Made by a program: the position numbers and the translations under genes | NCBI GenBank assembly: GCA_963701675.1 | Contig: OY969623.1 | Span: 3,534,001-3,598,000, forward strand | DNA length: 64,000 bases | Direction of reading: 5' to 3' | Origin: G963701675 sp963701675 | GTDB taxonomy: Bacteria > Planctomycetota > Planctomycetia > Gemmatales > Gemmataceae | Part shown: piece by piece, positions 29,242 to 38,607 of the stretch | Position numbering within the stretch: position 1 is the stretch's first letter | How the letters are laid out: every line of letters starts with the position of its first letter | Notes under the pieces: model-generated | What the model was told of the DNA's origin: nothing | Database searches by the model: none | The model's input: the letters and a program-made list of their open reading frames with translations, nothing else

Positions 29242-29416
29242 CGTTTGCATCGCGCGTTCGGCACGGCTACAGTCAACGCCAATCAGTCTCCGTTGTCACG
29301 TAGCCTTCCGAAATCGCCTGGGCCGGGGTAGTCGGTGTTAGGGGGCTGCTCCGGTCCATTCTCATCACGCCGCAGGTACACTCGAGTCATCGATCTGATC
29401 AGTCTCCCTGTTTGGC

Positions 29417-29596
29417 TTAGCTGGCGGCAGCTTGCAGTGATGCATTACTGAACGTCTTGTTCACATTGGTTCCTACTGCCGTAATGGCGACAAAGCAGAC
29501 CAGAACAATGGAGGCGAGCATGACCGCGTACTCGACGGCGGTGGGGCCATCTTCTTTCTGAACGAAACGGACGACGGAATCAATGAACGTGCGCAT
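29417..29596 (-). CDS. flp: Flp-family type IVb pilin
   Basis: 59 residues from ATG 29596, with AAGGAG eight bases upstream; the annotated TTG two codons earlier is unnecessary. The core EDGPTAVEYAVMLASIVLVC contains the G/x-x-x-x-E-Y Flp motif and the hydrophobic helix cleaved by a TadV-type peptidase. Length fits the family. It is 552 bases upstream of the TadE operon on the same strand and separated from it by a hairpin on the other strand, so it may be transcribed on its own. Major subunit of an adhesive pilus. Confidence 0.9.
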   Translation of the reverse strand: MRTFIDSVVRFVQKEDGPTAVEYAVMLASIVLVCFVAITAVGTNVNKTFSNASLQAAAS

Positions 29597-29866
29597 GCGC
29601 AAGACTCCTTCAAAAAGGTCGGGCAGTATCGAGGGCGGTTTTTGGTAGGGCGAACTGGTGGATCCTCATACGGAGTAGTCGATAGTTGGCGTCGGCTCCG
29701 CCAGTGAAATAGTGGAAACGCGCGGCCCCCTTGGCTCGATCCCACATCGTTAACGTAAATCACGCCCGTCTTGGGTCGAACGGCGAAACGAAAGGGATTT
29801 TGCGACAGTCCATCCCTGCCCGTCCGAGGCAATTCGGACAATCATTTCGGGTTCGGAGAAAGATGT

Positions 29867-29974
29867 ATGGACAAAGGCGCAACACCTGCCGAACTTCAGT
29901 CTTTAGAGTCGCTCATCAGCGCCGCGCTCAAATACCATGTTGGTGACACTCTGAAGGACGAGGATTCCATTTGA
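29867..29974 (+). CDS. Short hypothetical ORF
   Basis: 35 residues, MDKGATPAELQSLESLISAA then LKYHVGDTLKDEDSI, acidic and helix-forming, preceded by TTCGGAGAAAGATGT. Composition is protein-like but there is no family recognition. Between divergent flp and the protease-gene 3' end. Low certainty. Confidence 0.3.
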   Translation: MDKGATPAELQSLESLISAALKYHVGDTLKDEDSI

Positions 29975-30118
29975 ACGATCGGCCCCACTTGTCTCGTGTC
30001 CAACGGGCATCAATCGCAGTCGGAGTGCGCGCCGTGGATGGCCCAGCGTCCTAGTAACCGCGCGAGCGAAGTGCGCGACGGAGCGCCAAGGGGTGAGCGA
30101 ATAAAATGTGGGGAGATT

Positions 30119-30179
30119 TCTCTGCGTCCTCTGCGCTCTCTGCGGATTGGACTTACCGCAGAGAGCACAGAGAACGCAG
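30119..30179. repeat. Palindromic CTCTGCG repeat
   Basis: TCTCTGCGTCCTCTGCGCTC plus TCTGCGG is followed by a short loop and CCGCAGAGAGCACAGAGAAC, an inverted repeat of about 24 bases with a few mismatches. It sits 11 bases from the 3' end of the leftward protease gene and could also terminate it. Confidence 0.7.
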
Positions 30180-30189
30180 TGAATTGCCG

Positions 30190-33100
30190 TTAGATCCCCA
30201 CCAACTCTTCGCCTTCGATGGCATCGAATTGGTCTTGACCGGCGAAGAAGAAGTCGGTGCCGCCCTGGCCGAAGAGCGTGTCTTGCACGCCGTTGGAGAA
30301 CACATTGCCCGCGGCGAGCAGTTCACCGCGAAGGCTGTTCACGCGGTCGTTGTAGCTCGCACCGCTTGTCCAGATGTCCTGGATGGCTTTGAGGTTAGCA
30401 GCGTTCGTGTCGTGCGACGTGGTGCCGCCGATGAGGATGTCCTCGCCTTCGCCGCCGAAGAGCTGGCTGGCCTTGAGTCCCGCGATGAGCAGGTCGCGCC
30501 CGTCGCCGCCGGTCAGGACGTTGCCGCCGTTACCGACGAGGATGTCGTGGCTAGAGCTACCGATGACGTTCTGAATCTTGGCGATGCCGCCCGCCAGTCC
30601 GCTGGCGGTGCTGTTGCGAAGGTTGACGGTTACGCCCTTTGCGAGGACCGACTTGCCGTCCGATCCCGCCTCGAACATTTTCTGGATTTCTTCGGCGCTT
30701 AGGGCCTTGTTGAAGACGGCCGGCTCGTCGATAAGGCCGTCAAACGAGTAGCCCGCGATGCCGCCATACGTCCCAATGTACAGGTCGTTCGAGTCCGGCA
30801 GTCCGTAGCCAAGGAAATTAACCGCCTCGCTGCCGTTGCCCACTTCCGCGCCATCGACATAGAGCCGAACGTGTGTGCCGTCATAGGTGCCGACTACGTG
30901 ATGCCAGTTGCCGTCCCAGATTCCAGTGCCAGTGTCCGGCGAGTACCCGAAGGCGCCGCCATTGCCAACATAGAACCAGAGTCCCGAATTGATGCTGGTG
31001 ACAAGCGCGTAGGACGCACCACTGAACCCCTTAGCGCCCTTCGCCAGGATATAGTTGTATTCCCCGAACTCCGTGAGAGTGGTCGAGTTGACCCAGGCTT
31101 CCACGGAAACAGTCGTCGGCTCCAGGCTCGGCGAGTTCCACGCAAAAACGTAATCGCCATCGCCGTCAAAGCTCAATGCCTGTCCGACTTTGCCGGCAAC
31201 GAAGGTTGTGTCTCCTTCTAACGTACCCTGATGACCGCCGACGGCGTCGACGGCATTGTTCTCACCTTTCCACCAACTCACCAAACCAGGCATCGCGGGG
31301 TTGTGGGCGGAGTAGTCCAACGAGTTCACACCGCCGCCAGCATCGATGGAAATCGGCGTGCCAAAGGTGATGTTCTGCATCGCAAATGTGTCGTCGGTCG
31401 CTCCGGTACGGATTTGAACATTCGCGTCCGTTCCCAACGCCCAATAAACGCCGGCCCCCAGACCCGTTGCATACTCGTAGTGATCGAGTGGTGTGTCGGA
31501 CTCCACTAAGGCAATCTGCTTTGCACCCGCCGCTTGATTGCCGGAATCGTCCAGGACCAATGTCACCTGGTCCTGGTAGGTGTAGTTGCCAACCGACACG
31601 TAGGATTTGAAGTTATCCATCGTGCCGTCCAGGTTTGGTGCGGCGCTACCCAGAGTGACGACGTCTCCATCTCCCACTGCCAAGCCCAGCGACATCTGTG
31701 CGGCCGTGCCCTGGATGTTGACGACATTCCCACCCACCAACGGCGCATAGAAGATCACTTGACCGATCCCGTTGAACGCAACCATTGCGTTGGCACTTCG
31801 AGCGAACGTCAAAACATCCGGAAAGATTGGGCTAGTTTGAATGGTGTACGTCTGCGGATTTGGATTGAGGTAATCGTAGTAGTAGGCGTAATCATGGTCG
31901 GCGGCCTGCCCGAAAATGCTCACTTCGCCAAGAATCTTGTTTGTGTCCGCCGCCCACCCCACGGCGTACCAATCCAGAGCACCAGCATGGCCTGTCAGCT
32001 TGGAACTGGTACCCGGCGCCGTGCCGTCGATGTACATGTAGCTTCCGCCGCTGCTCGCCCAATACTCGAAGTTCGTGATCGGACTGGCGAGCACTTCCAC
32101 CAACGTACGCCATTCCGTGCTGCTTGCATCGGTGGTGCGCTGGTAGGTTTGGCCGGAGGCGGTTCCGTTAACCCCGAAGCGAGGCGAGGCAGTCGTCGCC
32201 GTATCGTGCATGCTCACTGTCATCTGGTTATTGGCCGACGGCAGGATGCTAATCTTACCCTGAATGTTGTCGAGCGAGCTCAAGTTGTTTCCGACATCGA
32301 TCCAGCTCTGCGCGGCGGCATAGAGATTAACTGCGCCGGTCGTTTTGGCGACCGAAACATAATCACTGCTTCCCGTGAAGACCCCGTTCGTAAAGATCGT
32401 TGTCGTAGGGCCCGTGTCGTTCACGATAAACTGGTCATACGCCGAGCCCGCGGTCAGGGTGAGGGCGGAAAGGTCTTGATAGTTGATCGCCGCTTTGTCC
32501 GTGCGTTGGACTACGTTCTTGTCCACGATGTAGTCGTGAGTAGTGGTCGATACGGAGTCGTAAACAAGAAGCGTATTCACTCCTCCCGGACCGCTGAGAT
32601 CGACGTTGGCGTTGATATTGTTCAGCCCGATCGAGTACGAGCCGACGTAAAGGGTGTTCGCTCCTGTCTGTGCGTCCACTTTTACGGGACCAGACGTCTT
32701 GAACACGTTGACCGTATCGTCGCCGATGCCGGTGAGGATGTTGGTTGTCATGCCGCCCGGAATCGTGCTAAGTGGGGTGTCGTTAATGATGAAGGTGTTG
32801 TTGCCGAAGCCGCCGGAAATGGTGAGGGCGCTCAGGTCTCTTTGCCGCATCCGAATCCAGGCGGGGGCGAGGCCCTTGATGTAGGTGTACTGGCCGGAGT
32901 TACTCACGTTCACAGTGTCGCCGGTGTCGTCGGCGGAATCATCCAGCGTAACTGCGGACCAGTTTCCAAAATTGGTAACGGTCACCATCGCCTGAATCGT
33001 CGCCAAACTCTGGTTTGCTCCAATGTGAATCTGGTCCTTCAGGTTCTGTCCGCTGGGATCGATGCTGTTTTGCCCGTTGACGGTGACGTCGGTCTGGTTG

Positions 33101-34950
33101 TTGTAGACGTAGGTTTGATCCACGCCGGTCCCTGTATTCAGGCGGAACGGCCCCCGTAGGTTGCTTGGCCCGGTGCTGTGAACCAAGAATGTGTTTCCAC
33201 CGAAGCCACCGTTGACCGTCACAGACGACGTCTGGGCAAAGCCGTATGAAATGGGGTTTTCTGTTAACCCACTGATCTCGCTGTCGGTGATGTTGACGGT
33301 GTTCGGCGTCCCGTCGCCTGCATTGTCGATCGTGAGGGCCGTCTTCTGGAAGGGATTGAAGATAATCAGGTTGCCTCGAATATCCTCGGTCGTATTGCTG
33401 CAACCACTGTTGCAAAAGATGGAAGGCCCGCCGACAACGATGTTGGGAGCAGCCCAGATGTTCGTGTCACCTCCTGCCATCGTGCTGTACACGTTGACCG
33501 TGGCATCCGGCGCGGTGCCGGGATCCAGCCACAGGCGCCCCGAACGTTCGTAAGTGACGGTGGCCTTCCCGCCCGGTAATTCCACTGTCGTGGACGTGAT
33601 GGTGTACTTGCGATTGCTGCCGGCATTCTTACTGTCGTTCAGCGTAACCCAATCGTCACCCAGCAACGTGCCCCCGTCAAACTTGACGTTTGCTTGGATG
33701 AGGTCCAAGTTGTCGCGCGTCGGTGTGATTTGGAGTTCGTCCACGCCGCCACGGCTATCGATTGTCACGGGAACGCGAATGGGAACGTTGTTCGGATCGA
33801 GTTTGATTGTTTCCACATCGTGCGAGCCTCGAATCGTGATGCGATTGACGGCTCCAAGAAAATCATTGAAAACGGCGACGCCATTGACGCTCACGTACAG
33901 CCGCTCGCCGAAGATCGGGATGTTCCCCGTGACGACGGTGATGGTATCCGCTGTCCCGTCGTTACCGGGAAGCTGGTTCTGCATATCGATCACGAGGTTG
34001 TACTTTTTAGCGAGCAAGTTATCGATCCAGCCTGCATAAGGTGATACGCGGGTGTACCAGGAGCTACTCCCGTAGAAGCAAGGCTGATTGGAGGACGACG
34101 AAACGCCGGCGATAAAACCGTTGATGAGTAGTGGCCCGCCCGAATCGCCCGGAGCCGACATGGCTTCGCCGGTGACTCCATTCGAAGGACTGTCCAAGTC
34201 GAACCTCAGATACTGGTCAAATGGGTTCGTGCTATTGGCGGGCTGCGTGGGCGTGTCTTCAACAACGTTGAAGCCCTGCCGCTTTATTCCCGCGGCCCCG
34301 GGAGGTGGCACGTACGGCGCCGGATCGGTAGTGCTGCCAAAGTTTCCGCTGCATATCGTGCCGACCGGACCCGGACAATCACCGTTTACGGTTAGATTGG
34401 TCCGGTTGGTGCCCCCGTAACCCAAGAAAGTGAATTGCTGATCGTCTTCTTGCGTGTCCCGATAGATGAGTCGCTTTTCGGCAGCGAACGGCGCCAGTTC
34501 GTTAAGGCGAATGATGGCAATGTCACTTCCTTGATTGATGAGGCCGTTCCATTCGTTGTGAACGGTGACGTTTGCTGCCGGTACGGTGTGCGTAATCACT
34601 CGCCCCGGCAAATTGAATTGCACCCGGTAGTTCCCCGCATCCACGTTACCGTCGCCTTGATCGTTTATGCCGTCGGGCGGCACGTTGATGTCGACGTCAC
34701 CGTCCACGCAGTGAGCGGCCAGAAGGATGTGACGGCCCGGCGAAAGCAATGTCCCCGAACAGTTCCCATTGGGGTTGAAAACCCGAACCACACCGTCAAA
34801 ACCCGTTCCCGGAGCGACGGCCGCCGGAATATTGGCGGGTGAATTTACCACCGGCACAACGCGACGTTCGAGTGCCTCGATTCGCGGCGCGAAACTCAGC
34901 CGACGCTTGATTGGATTTTTGACAGACTTGCGACGCGATGAACGAAACAT
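30190..34950 (-). CDS. Giant trypsin-like serine protease, paralogue of 15319-19656
   Basis: 1586 residues from ATG 34950 (AAAGGAG ahead; the frame upstream to 35052 is not coding). N-terminal PRIEALERRVVPVVNSPANI precedes a trypsin domain with LLAAHCVD, GSDIAIIRL and GDSGGPLLI. Long stretches, for example TNRTNLTVNGDCPGPVGTIC, are identical to the other protease. The stalk region is longer by some 140 residues and has more Asp/Tyr-rich blocks. A LamG domain (FDGDGDYVFAWNSPSLEP, VEAWVNSTTL) and Ca-binding repeats (HDILVGNGGNVLTGGDGRD) follow in the same order. Plus-strand frames, including a 541-residue one at 31534, are antisense shadows. Cell-surface protease by inference; substrates unknown. 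Confidence 0.9.
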   Translation of the reverse strand: MFRSSRRKSVKNPIKRRLSFAPRIEALERRVVPVVNSPANIPAAVAPGTGFDGVVRVFNPNGNCSGTLLSPGRHILLAAHCVDGDVDINVPPDGINDQGDGNVDAGNYRVQFNLPGRVITHTVPAANVTVHNEWNGLINQGSDIAIIRLNELAPFAAEKRLIYRDTQEDDQQFTFLGYGGTNRTNLTVNGDCPGPVGTICSGNFGSTTDPAPYVPPPGAAGIKRQGFNVVEDTPTQPANSTNPFDQYLRFDLDSPSNGVTGEAMSAPGDSGGPLLINGFIAGVSSSSNQPCFYGSSSWYTRVSPYAGWIDNLLAKKYNLVIDMQNQLPGNDGTADTITVVTGNIPIFGERLYVSVNGVAVFNDFLGAVNRITIRGSHDVETIKLDPNNVPIRVPVTIDSRGGVDELQITPTRDNLDLIQANVKFDGGTLLGDDWVTLNDSKNAGSNRKYTITSTTVELPGGKATVTYERSGRLWLDPGTAPDATVNVYSTMAGGDTNIWAAPNIVVGGPSIFCNSGCSNTTEDIRGNLIIFNPFQKTALTIDNAGDGTPNTVNITDSEISGLTENPISYGFAQTSSVTVNGGFGGNTFLVHSTGPSNLRGPFRLNTGTGVDQTYVYNNQTDVTVNGQNSIDPSGQNLKDQIHIGANQSLATIQAMVTVTNFGNWSAVTLDDSADDTGDTVNVSNSGQYTYIKGLAPAWIRMRQRDLSALTISGGFGNNTFIINDTPLSTIPGGMTTNILTGIGDDTVNVFKTSGPVKVDAQTGANTLYVGSYSIGLNNINANVDLSGPGGVNTLLVYDSVSTTTHDYIVDKNVVQRTDKAAINYQDLSALTLTAGSAYDQFIVNDTGPTTTIFTNGVFTGSSDYVSVAKTTGAVNLYAAAQSWIDVGNNLSSLDNIQGKISILPSANNQMTVSMHDTATTASPRFGVNGTASGQTYQRTTDASSTEWRTLVEVLASPITNFEYWASSGGSYMYIDGTAPGTSSKLTGHAGALDWYAVGWAADTNKILGEVSIFGQAADHDYAYYYDYLNPNPQTYTIQTSPIFPDVLTFARSANAMVAFNGIGQVIFYAPLVGGNVVNIQGTAAQMSLGLAVGDGDVVTLGSAAPNLDGTMDNFKSYVSVGNYTYQDQVTLVLDDSGNQAAGAKQIALVESDTPLDHYEYATGLGAGVYWALGTDANVQIRTGATDDTFAMQNITFGTPISIDAGGGVNSLDYSAHNPAMPGLVSWWKGENNAVDAVGGHQGTLEGDTTFVAGKVGQALSFDGDGDYVFAWNSPSLEPTTVSVEAWVNSTTLTEFGEYNYILAKGAKGFSGASYALVTSINSGLWFYVGNGGAFGYSPDTGTGIWDGNWHHVVGTYDGTHVRLYVDGAEVGNGSEAVNFLGYGLPDSNDLYIGTYGGIAGYSFDGLIDEPAVFNKALSAEEIQKMFEAGSDGKSVLAKGVTVNLRNSTASGLAGGIAKIQNVIGSSSHDILVGNGGNVLTGGDGRDLLIAGLKASQLFGGEGEDILIGGTTSHDTNAANLKAIQDIWTSGASYNDRVNSLRGELLAAGNVFSNGVQDTLFGQGGTDFFFAGQDQFDAIEGEELVGI

Positions 34951-35051
34951 GAATCGATTCTCCTTTTTGAGGTTGGCGCGCACCCCGGACGATCCGGGCT
35001 GCGATTTCCGTTTACTTGGACTACTGCTTACACCTCCGCACGAAGGCGTCA

Positions 35052-35294
35052 TTAGTGCCGCGGTTGCGGCGTTTGAAGGCGCCGGCCGTGGTCGAGAAAT
35101 TCGATCGTGGCCCCCTCCTTCTTTCTGTTCCAGCGTGGGTGACTCGCTTCAAGTGACAACTTCCTCGAAGTTTTTTCATATCCGCGGGGCCGTAGGATAT
35201 ACCGGTAGCCATCCCAGTCGTAGAACGGACAAGCGATGCCGTCACGGTTTTGCCGATGTCCACCATTTGCGAGAAGTACCTGCCTTCGAACCAC
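35052..35294 (-). CDS. Possible hypothetical fragment upstream of the protease gene
   Basis: 80 residues including GIACPFYDWDGYRYILRPRG and PRWNRKKEGATIEFLD. Codon composition looks coding in this frame, but the overlapping frame 35021-35329 on the same strand is also protein-like, so the choice is uncertain. No family recognised. Start codon unclear. The remainder of 34951-35553 has no convincing gene. Confidence 0.25.
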   Translation of the reverse strand: MVRRQVLLANGGHRQNRDGIACPFYDWDGYRYILRPRGYEKTSRKLSLEASHPRWNRKKEGATIEFLDHGRRLQTPQPRH

Positions 35295-35553
35295 TCCGGT
35301 CGTCTTCGGCGTTTCAAGAGATGCTGCACGAGTTGGATAAGCTGACTAGAGACTAGTTCAAGGAATCCCGCGCGCGCTAAGGAACTGAAGCGCGACCGGG
35401 GGCACTACCGATGCAGGTCCTTTACGGGTCGGCCACAGGGCTTACCGCAAGCGGCAGCCAGAGCTGGACCCAGGGCGGCATTCCTTGGCCGCACCCGATC
35501 GTTCAGGACGGTCCAGTAGCTGCGCTAGGAAGTGAAGAGGGTCAGAGGCTGAG

Positions 35554-35736
35554 ATGAAAGATGAGGCCAGCTACAACTGCGATTCCTGCGGCGAAGAGAT
35601 CGTGGTGCCCATCGATCTGACAGCCGGATCACCCCAGGAATACGTCGAGGATTGCCCCGTCTGTTGCCGCCCGCACGTCATTCACGTCGAGATCGATGAC
35701 GACGGCGATGTGCGAGTCTGGGCGGAAAGAGAGTAA
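35554..35736 (+). CDS. CPXCG motif-containing cysteine-rich protein
   Basis: 60 residues: YNCDSCGEEIVVPIDLTAGS, then YVEDCPVCCRPHVIHVEID and an acidic tail. Two Cys pairs (CDSC, CPVC) fit the small zinc-binding family usually called the CPXCG family; the normal CPxCG is CPVCC here, with a Cys in place of Gly. Function unknown. GAGG occurs about 9 bases upstream of the ATG. Confidence 0.85.
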   Translation: MKDEASYNCDSCGEEIVVPIDLTAGSPQEYVEDCPVCCRPHVIHVEIDDDGDVRVWAERE

Positions 35737-35737
35737 G

Positions 35738-35920
35738 ATGCCCCGACGGACCGTAAATATTCTCCTCAACTTCACGCGAGACACGGGGCACGAGCATCCG
35801 CGTCTTCAGACGCGTGTCGAGTTTCTGAAACTCGGAACGATAAACGAACACTTCGAGGACGGTGTTTATGTTTGGAACGAACTTGGCAAGTACTTGCATC
35901 GCGAGAGGCGTCAGGGCTAG
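35738..35920 (+). CDS. Hypothetical small protein downstream of the CPXCG gene
   Basis: 60 residues (MPRRTVNILLNFTRDTGHEH, FLKLGTINEHFEDGVYVWNE). The ATG is one base after the stop of the CPXCG gene, which supports cotranscription, but no family is recognised and the opposite strand is also open. Low certainty. Confidence 0.3.
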   Translation: MPRRTVNILLNFTRDTGHEHPRLQTRVEFLKLGTINEHFEDGVYVWNELGKYLHRERRQG

Positions 35921-36261
35921 CTAGGTTTGCCGACGTCCGAAGTAGCGACAGCCAGGAGATTGGCGTGAGCCTAACACCTCCACCGACGGTTGGGAAGCTA
36001 CAGAAGGCCAGCCGTAACACGCGCCGATCGCCTCCAAACCAGTAATGCACAGGGAAATCCAGGCTTCCATCATAAAAAATCGGGTGTCGTTTCCTTCGGT
36101 TCCTTCGGTGGATCTCATTCACGCAATTCCACACTGGAGCGGAATCAAATATGAAGTTCGCTTGCTGTAGTGCCGCAAAAACCGCTTCGACGGTCGGCCT
36201 GAAGGACTCCAGAATCCGTGTCGCTTCACGGCTGACAGATGCACCCTCCGCCTGCCTTCGC

Positions 36262-36468
36262 TCACGTGCGACGTAGTAGCGCGCCCTCGATTTCGTCCTT
36301 GAGCCTCTCATAGCGCTTACCGAACCACAGGTCCGATTTCAGGATCTTGATCGCCCCTTCTTGTCCGTTTCGCACGGCTCGGTTAACAATCCCGTTGCCT
36401 CCACTGCCGAGGCGCTCGTGTACAGTCCACCCCCTGAGTTCAGATCCCTCCCAATTCGATTTCGCCAT
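36262..36468 (-). pseudogene. Protein kinase N-lobe fragment
   Basis: 68 residues: LRGWTVHERLGSGGNGIVNR and QEGAIKILKSDLWFGKRYER are a glycine-rich loop (GSGGNG) and an AIK lysine strand. The frame stops after about 60 residues, before the catalytic loop, and no HRD or DFG sequence follows in any minus frame that I could find. Truncated remnant. Confidence 0.6.
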
Positions 36469-36711
36469 TCACTTGACCTCTGGACTTTCCCAACGTTTGC
36501 ACCGGACGGACGTAAGCTGGCCTTGAGCAGCCGAGATTATACCGTCCTAGTCTGGGATCTGCGCTTTCTGACAAGCTGCCGGGAGCTGGCAGGCGACCTG
36601 CGACGGGGACGGCCAGATGTGCTATGTTGTTGGAGAGACGTGCATCCATTCGAGCGGATCCAATGAAGCGCGCCCTTTTCTGGTTGCCGGGATTAGCTTA
36701 TCGCCACTGCA

Positions 36712-36972
36712 ATGGCAGTGCCGGAAAAGCAGTGGCCGGACTTCCTTCAGCCCGATCTCCAGCTGGGCGCGAAGTACCACCTAATTCAGGAAGGGATGAC
36801 GAAAGGAGAAGTACACGCTATCCTCGGGCCACCCACCGAGCCGAGTTATTCCACTGCGGACATGCCTCCCCATGCATCTTCTGGCGGAAGATGGAAATCC
36901 AAGGGTCAGTACATCGGCATCAGCTTCAGCTACGGCCGGGTGACTACCATTACGCAGCAAGGTCTTGAGTGA
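36712..36972 (+). CDS. Hypothetical protein, BamE/SmpA-like fold possible
   Basis: 86 residues: WPDFLQPDLQLGAKYHLIQE, then GMTKGEVHAILGPPTE and GQYIGISFSYGRVTTI. The GMTxxEVxxILGPP turn resembles the BamE/SmpA-like small exported proteins. At 36663, 49 bases upstream, another frame reads MKRALFWLPG, and the present frame in between reads LIATAMA; together they would make a normal signal peptide, so the true start may be at 36663 with a one-base frameshift. Function not established. Confidence 0.55.
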   Translation: MAVPEKQWPDFLQPDLQLGAKYHLIQEGMTKGEVHAILGPPTEPSYSTADMPPHASSGGRWKSKGQYIGISFSYGRVTTITQQGLE

Positions 36973-37432
36973 CTTCGGATCATTCGCTAGGTCCACAATC
37001 GAATCAGATACCGCCACGGGCGGGCGCCATATACTCCCGCAGTTAGCGCTTCGACGCATCAAATCTTTGAACTGCGCAGCAGTATGGCATGAATGCTGGT
37101 GACGGCCGCATTGGATCATACCGTGGGCATCGGGCGTAATCTCGGCGGAGATTCATTTTTTCGGTTTGCGACTGCGAGCGGCAGTTATCTTTGCCCGCAC
37201 GGTTTTGGGGCCTTCGCCGCTTGCGCTAAGGTGAACATCCGAGCTGCGCTCTCGGCGCACTATACACCTGTTGGTTAGTATCGATCTGAACAGCGGATTG
37301 GCGAAAACTCGCGCAGAAAAGTCCAGGTTACTGTGACACAGAAGACCCAAGCGCGCGACTAACACGGCCAGATAGGAACCCTCGCCGCTTGTTCGGTCGC
37401 TGCGGTGTGGGCGGGCCACCGCTGAGGCCGAA
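36973..37432. other. Gene-free spacer
   Basis: About 460 bases between genes that converge on it from both sides. No frame with coding character and no clear terminator found. Confidence 0.35.
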
Positions 37433-38368
37433 TTAGTTGTCGCAGTCGTATTTCTCGTTGTAGATGGTCAATTCATCGTTCAGCGCGCTCGAATCGCCCG
37501 GATCGATGTGGCCGCTGCCGACTGGCGGTACGACCAGGTCGCCGATCAGGGCATCTGCTTCGGCAATGGTGTCCAAGATGCGGGCCGCGGCATTGGGATC
37601 CGACGGTAGCCCGAAGGTAATTATGTTGAGTTTTGCAGCGATGAGCTGATGGGCCAACGATATTAAGCCATTGCCTGCAGCCGGCTCGTCGAAAATGTCC
37701 AACAGCTCCAGTGCCGTATAGTGAACGTTGCCCAGATCGAGCCCGTTATCGAGCACGTCCTGGGGCCAATCGTCCGGAAAGTGGTTCTTCCAGAAACCCT
37801 GCGTCTTCGTAATGCATTCGCTCCCACAGGGCTGGGTGCCGCCAATTAGATTCGGGGACCATGGGCTTTCCGCTTGCGTTGGCGTCGCGTCGGCGCGAAC
37901 CCGGAAAACATACTTTTCACGGTAGTAGAGCTTGTAGTGTTGAGTAGTCGTGGCGCCGGCGTCGTCGAAAAGGCTTTCACCAATGACGATCACAGAAGAT
38001 TGTCCTTTCTTCATGTTGTAGTTGTAGGCGCCGCTCACTCCTCCGTTGCTGCCGGCAAAACTCGCTCGGTAGTAACTAATGTCTCCATACCATTTGTTGC
38101 CGTTGGCGACGAAATCATCCAACGGCATCCAATCAACCGTAAACCCTCCCGGGGCACCCGACAGGAGGCTCCCCGTGACCTTCACCTTAAGCTGGTGCTC
38201 ATGGGAAGCGACGAGCGATAACGTGGGGGGCGCCAGTTTTGGAACCTTGGGCTGTGAATTGCCCGTTTTCGGTTCCTTTGGCGCCTGGCCCCAGGCGGAC
38301 ACTTGACTACTAGTCAATGCGATGAGTGCGATGACAAACGAGACGGCTGGGACGGACGTTTTCCTCAT
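37433..38368 (-). CDS. Exported protein with GFWKNH-type C-terminal region
   Basis: 311 residues from ATG 38368 after AAAGGAG; the longer frame begins at 38401 without need. A clear signal peptide (SFVIALIALTSSQVSAWGQA) precedes a Pro/Lys-rich linker and a beta-sandwich region (LKVKVTGSLLSGAPGGFTVD). The C-terminal third contains TKTQGFWKNHFPDDWP, then LLDIFDEPAAGNGLISLAHQ and LIAAKLNI, a conserved block seen in various secreted bacterial proteins with no established function. Not linked to an evident operon. Confidence 0.7.
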   Translation of the reverse strand: MRKTSVPAVSFVIALIALTSSQVSAWGQAPKEPKTGNSQPKVPKLAPPTLSLVASHEHQLKVKVTGSLLSGAPGGFTVDWMPLDDFVANGNKWYGDISYYRASFAGSNGGVSGAYNYNMKKGQSSVIVIGESLFDDAGATTTQHYKLYYREKYVFRVRADATPTQAESPWSPNLIGGTQPCGSECITKTQGFWKNHFPDDWPQDVLDNGLDLGNVHYTALELLDIFDEPAAGNGLISLAHQLIAAKLNIITFGLPSDPNAAARILDTIAEADALIGDLVVPPVGSGHIDPGDSSALNDELTIYNEKYDCDN

Positions 38369-38607
38369 TGCGAGTGTCTCCTTTATGCCCCGTGTCCGCA
38401 TCGACCGGCGGGTGGTCCGGGAAGGTAGGCCTTACTGGCATGTAGGCGACGCGAATGGCGCTAAGGGGGCGAATCCAACCCAAAGCGGCGATGTGCCATT
38501 GCGCCTCTATCCGTTGCAGTTATGAAAGAGCGTATTCGTTTGCGCACTACGCGTCAATGAGAAAATATTAAAACCACGCACATTTTTCCGTGGGCATTGG
38601 TCGGCTC

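Noticed and set aside
31534..33159. 541-residue plus-strand open frame inside the giant protease gene
   Set aside because: Antisense shadow of a repetitive, GC-rich gene; composition rich in Arg, Val and His without any domain.
35772..36311. 179-residue minus-strand frame with LESFRPTVEAVFAALQQANF
   Set aside because: Parts look protein-like, but an alternative frame on the same strand is equally plausible, its end is antisense to the small plus-strand genes, and no family or start signal supports it.
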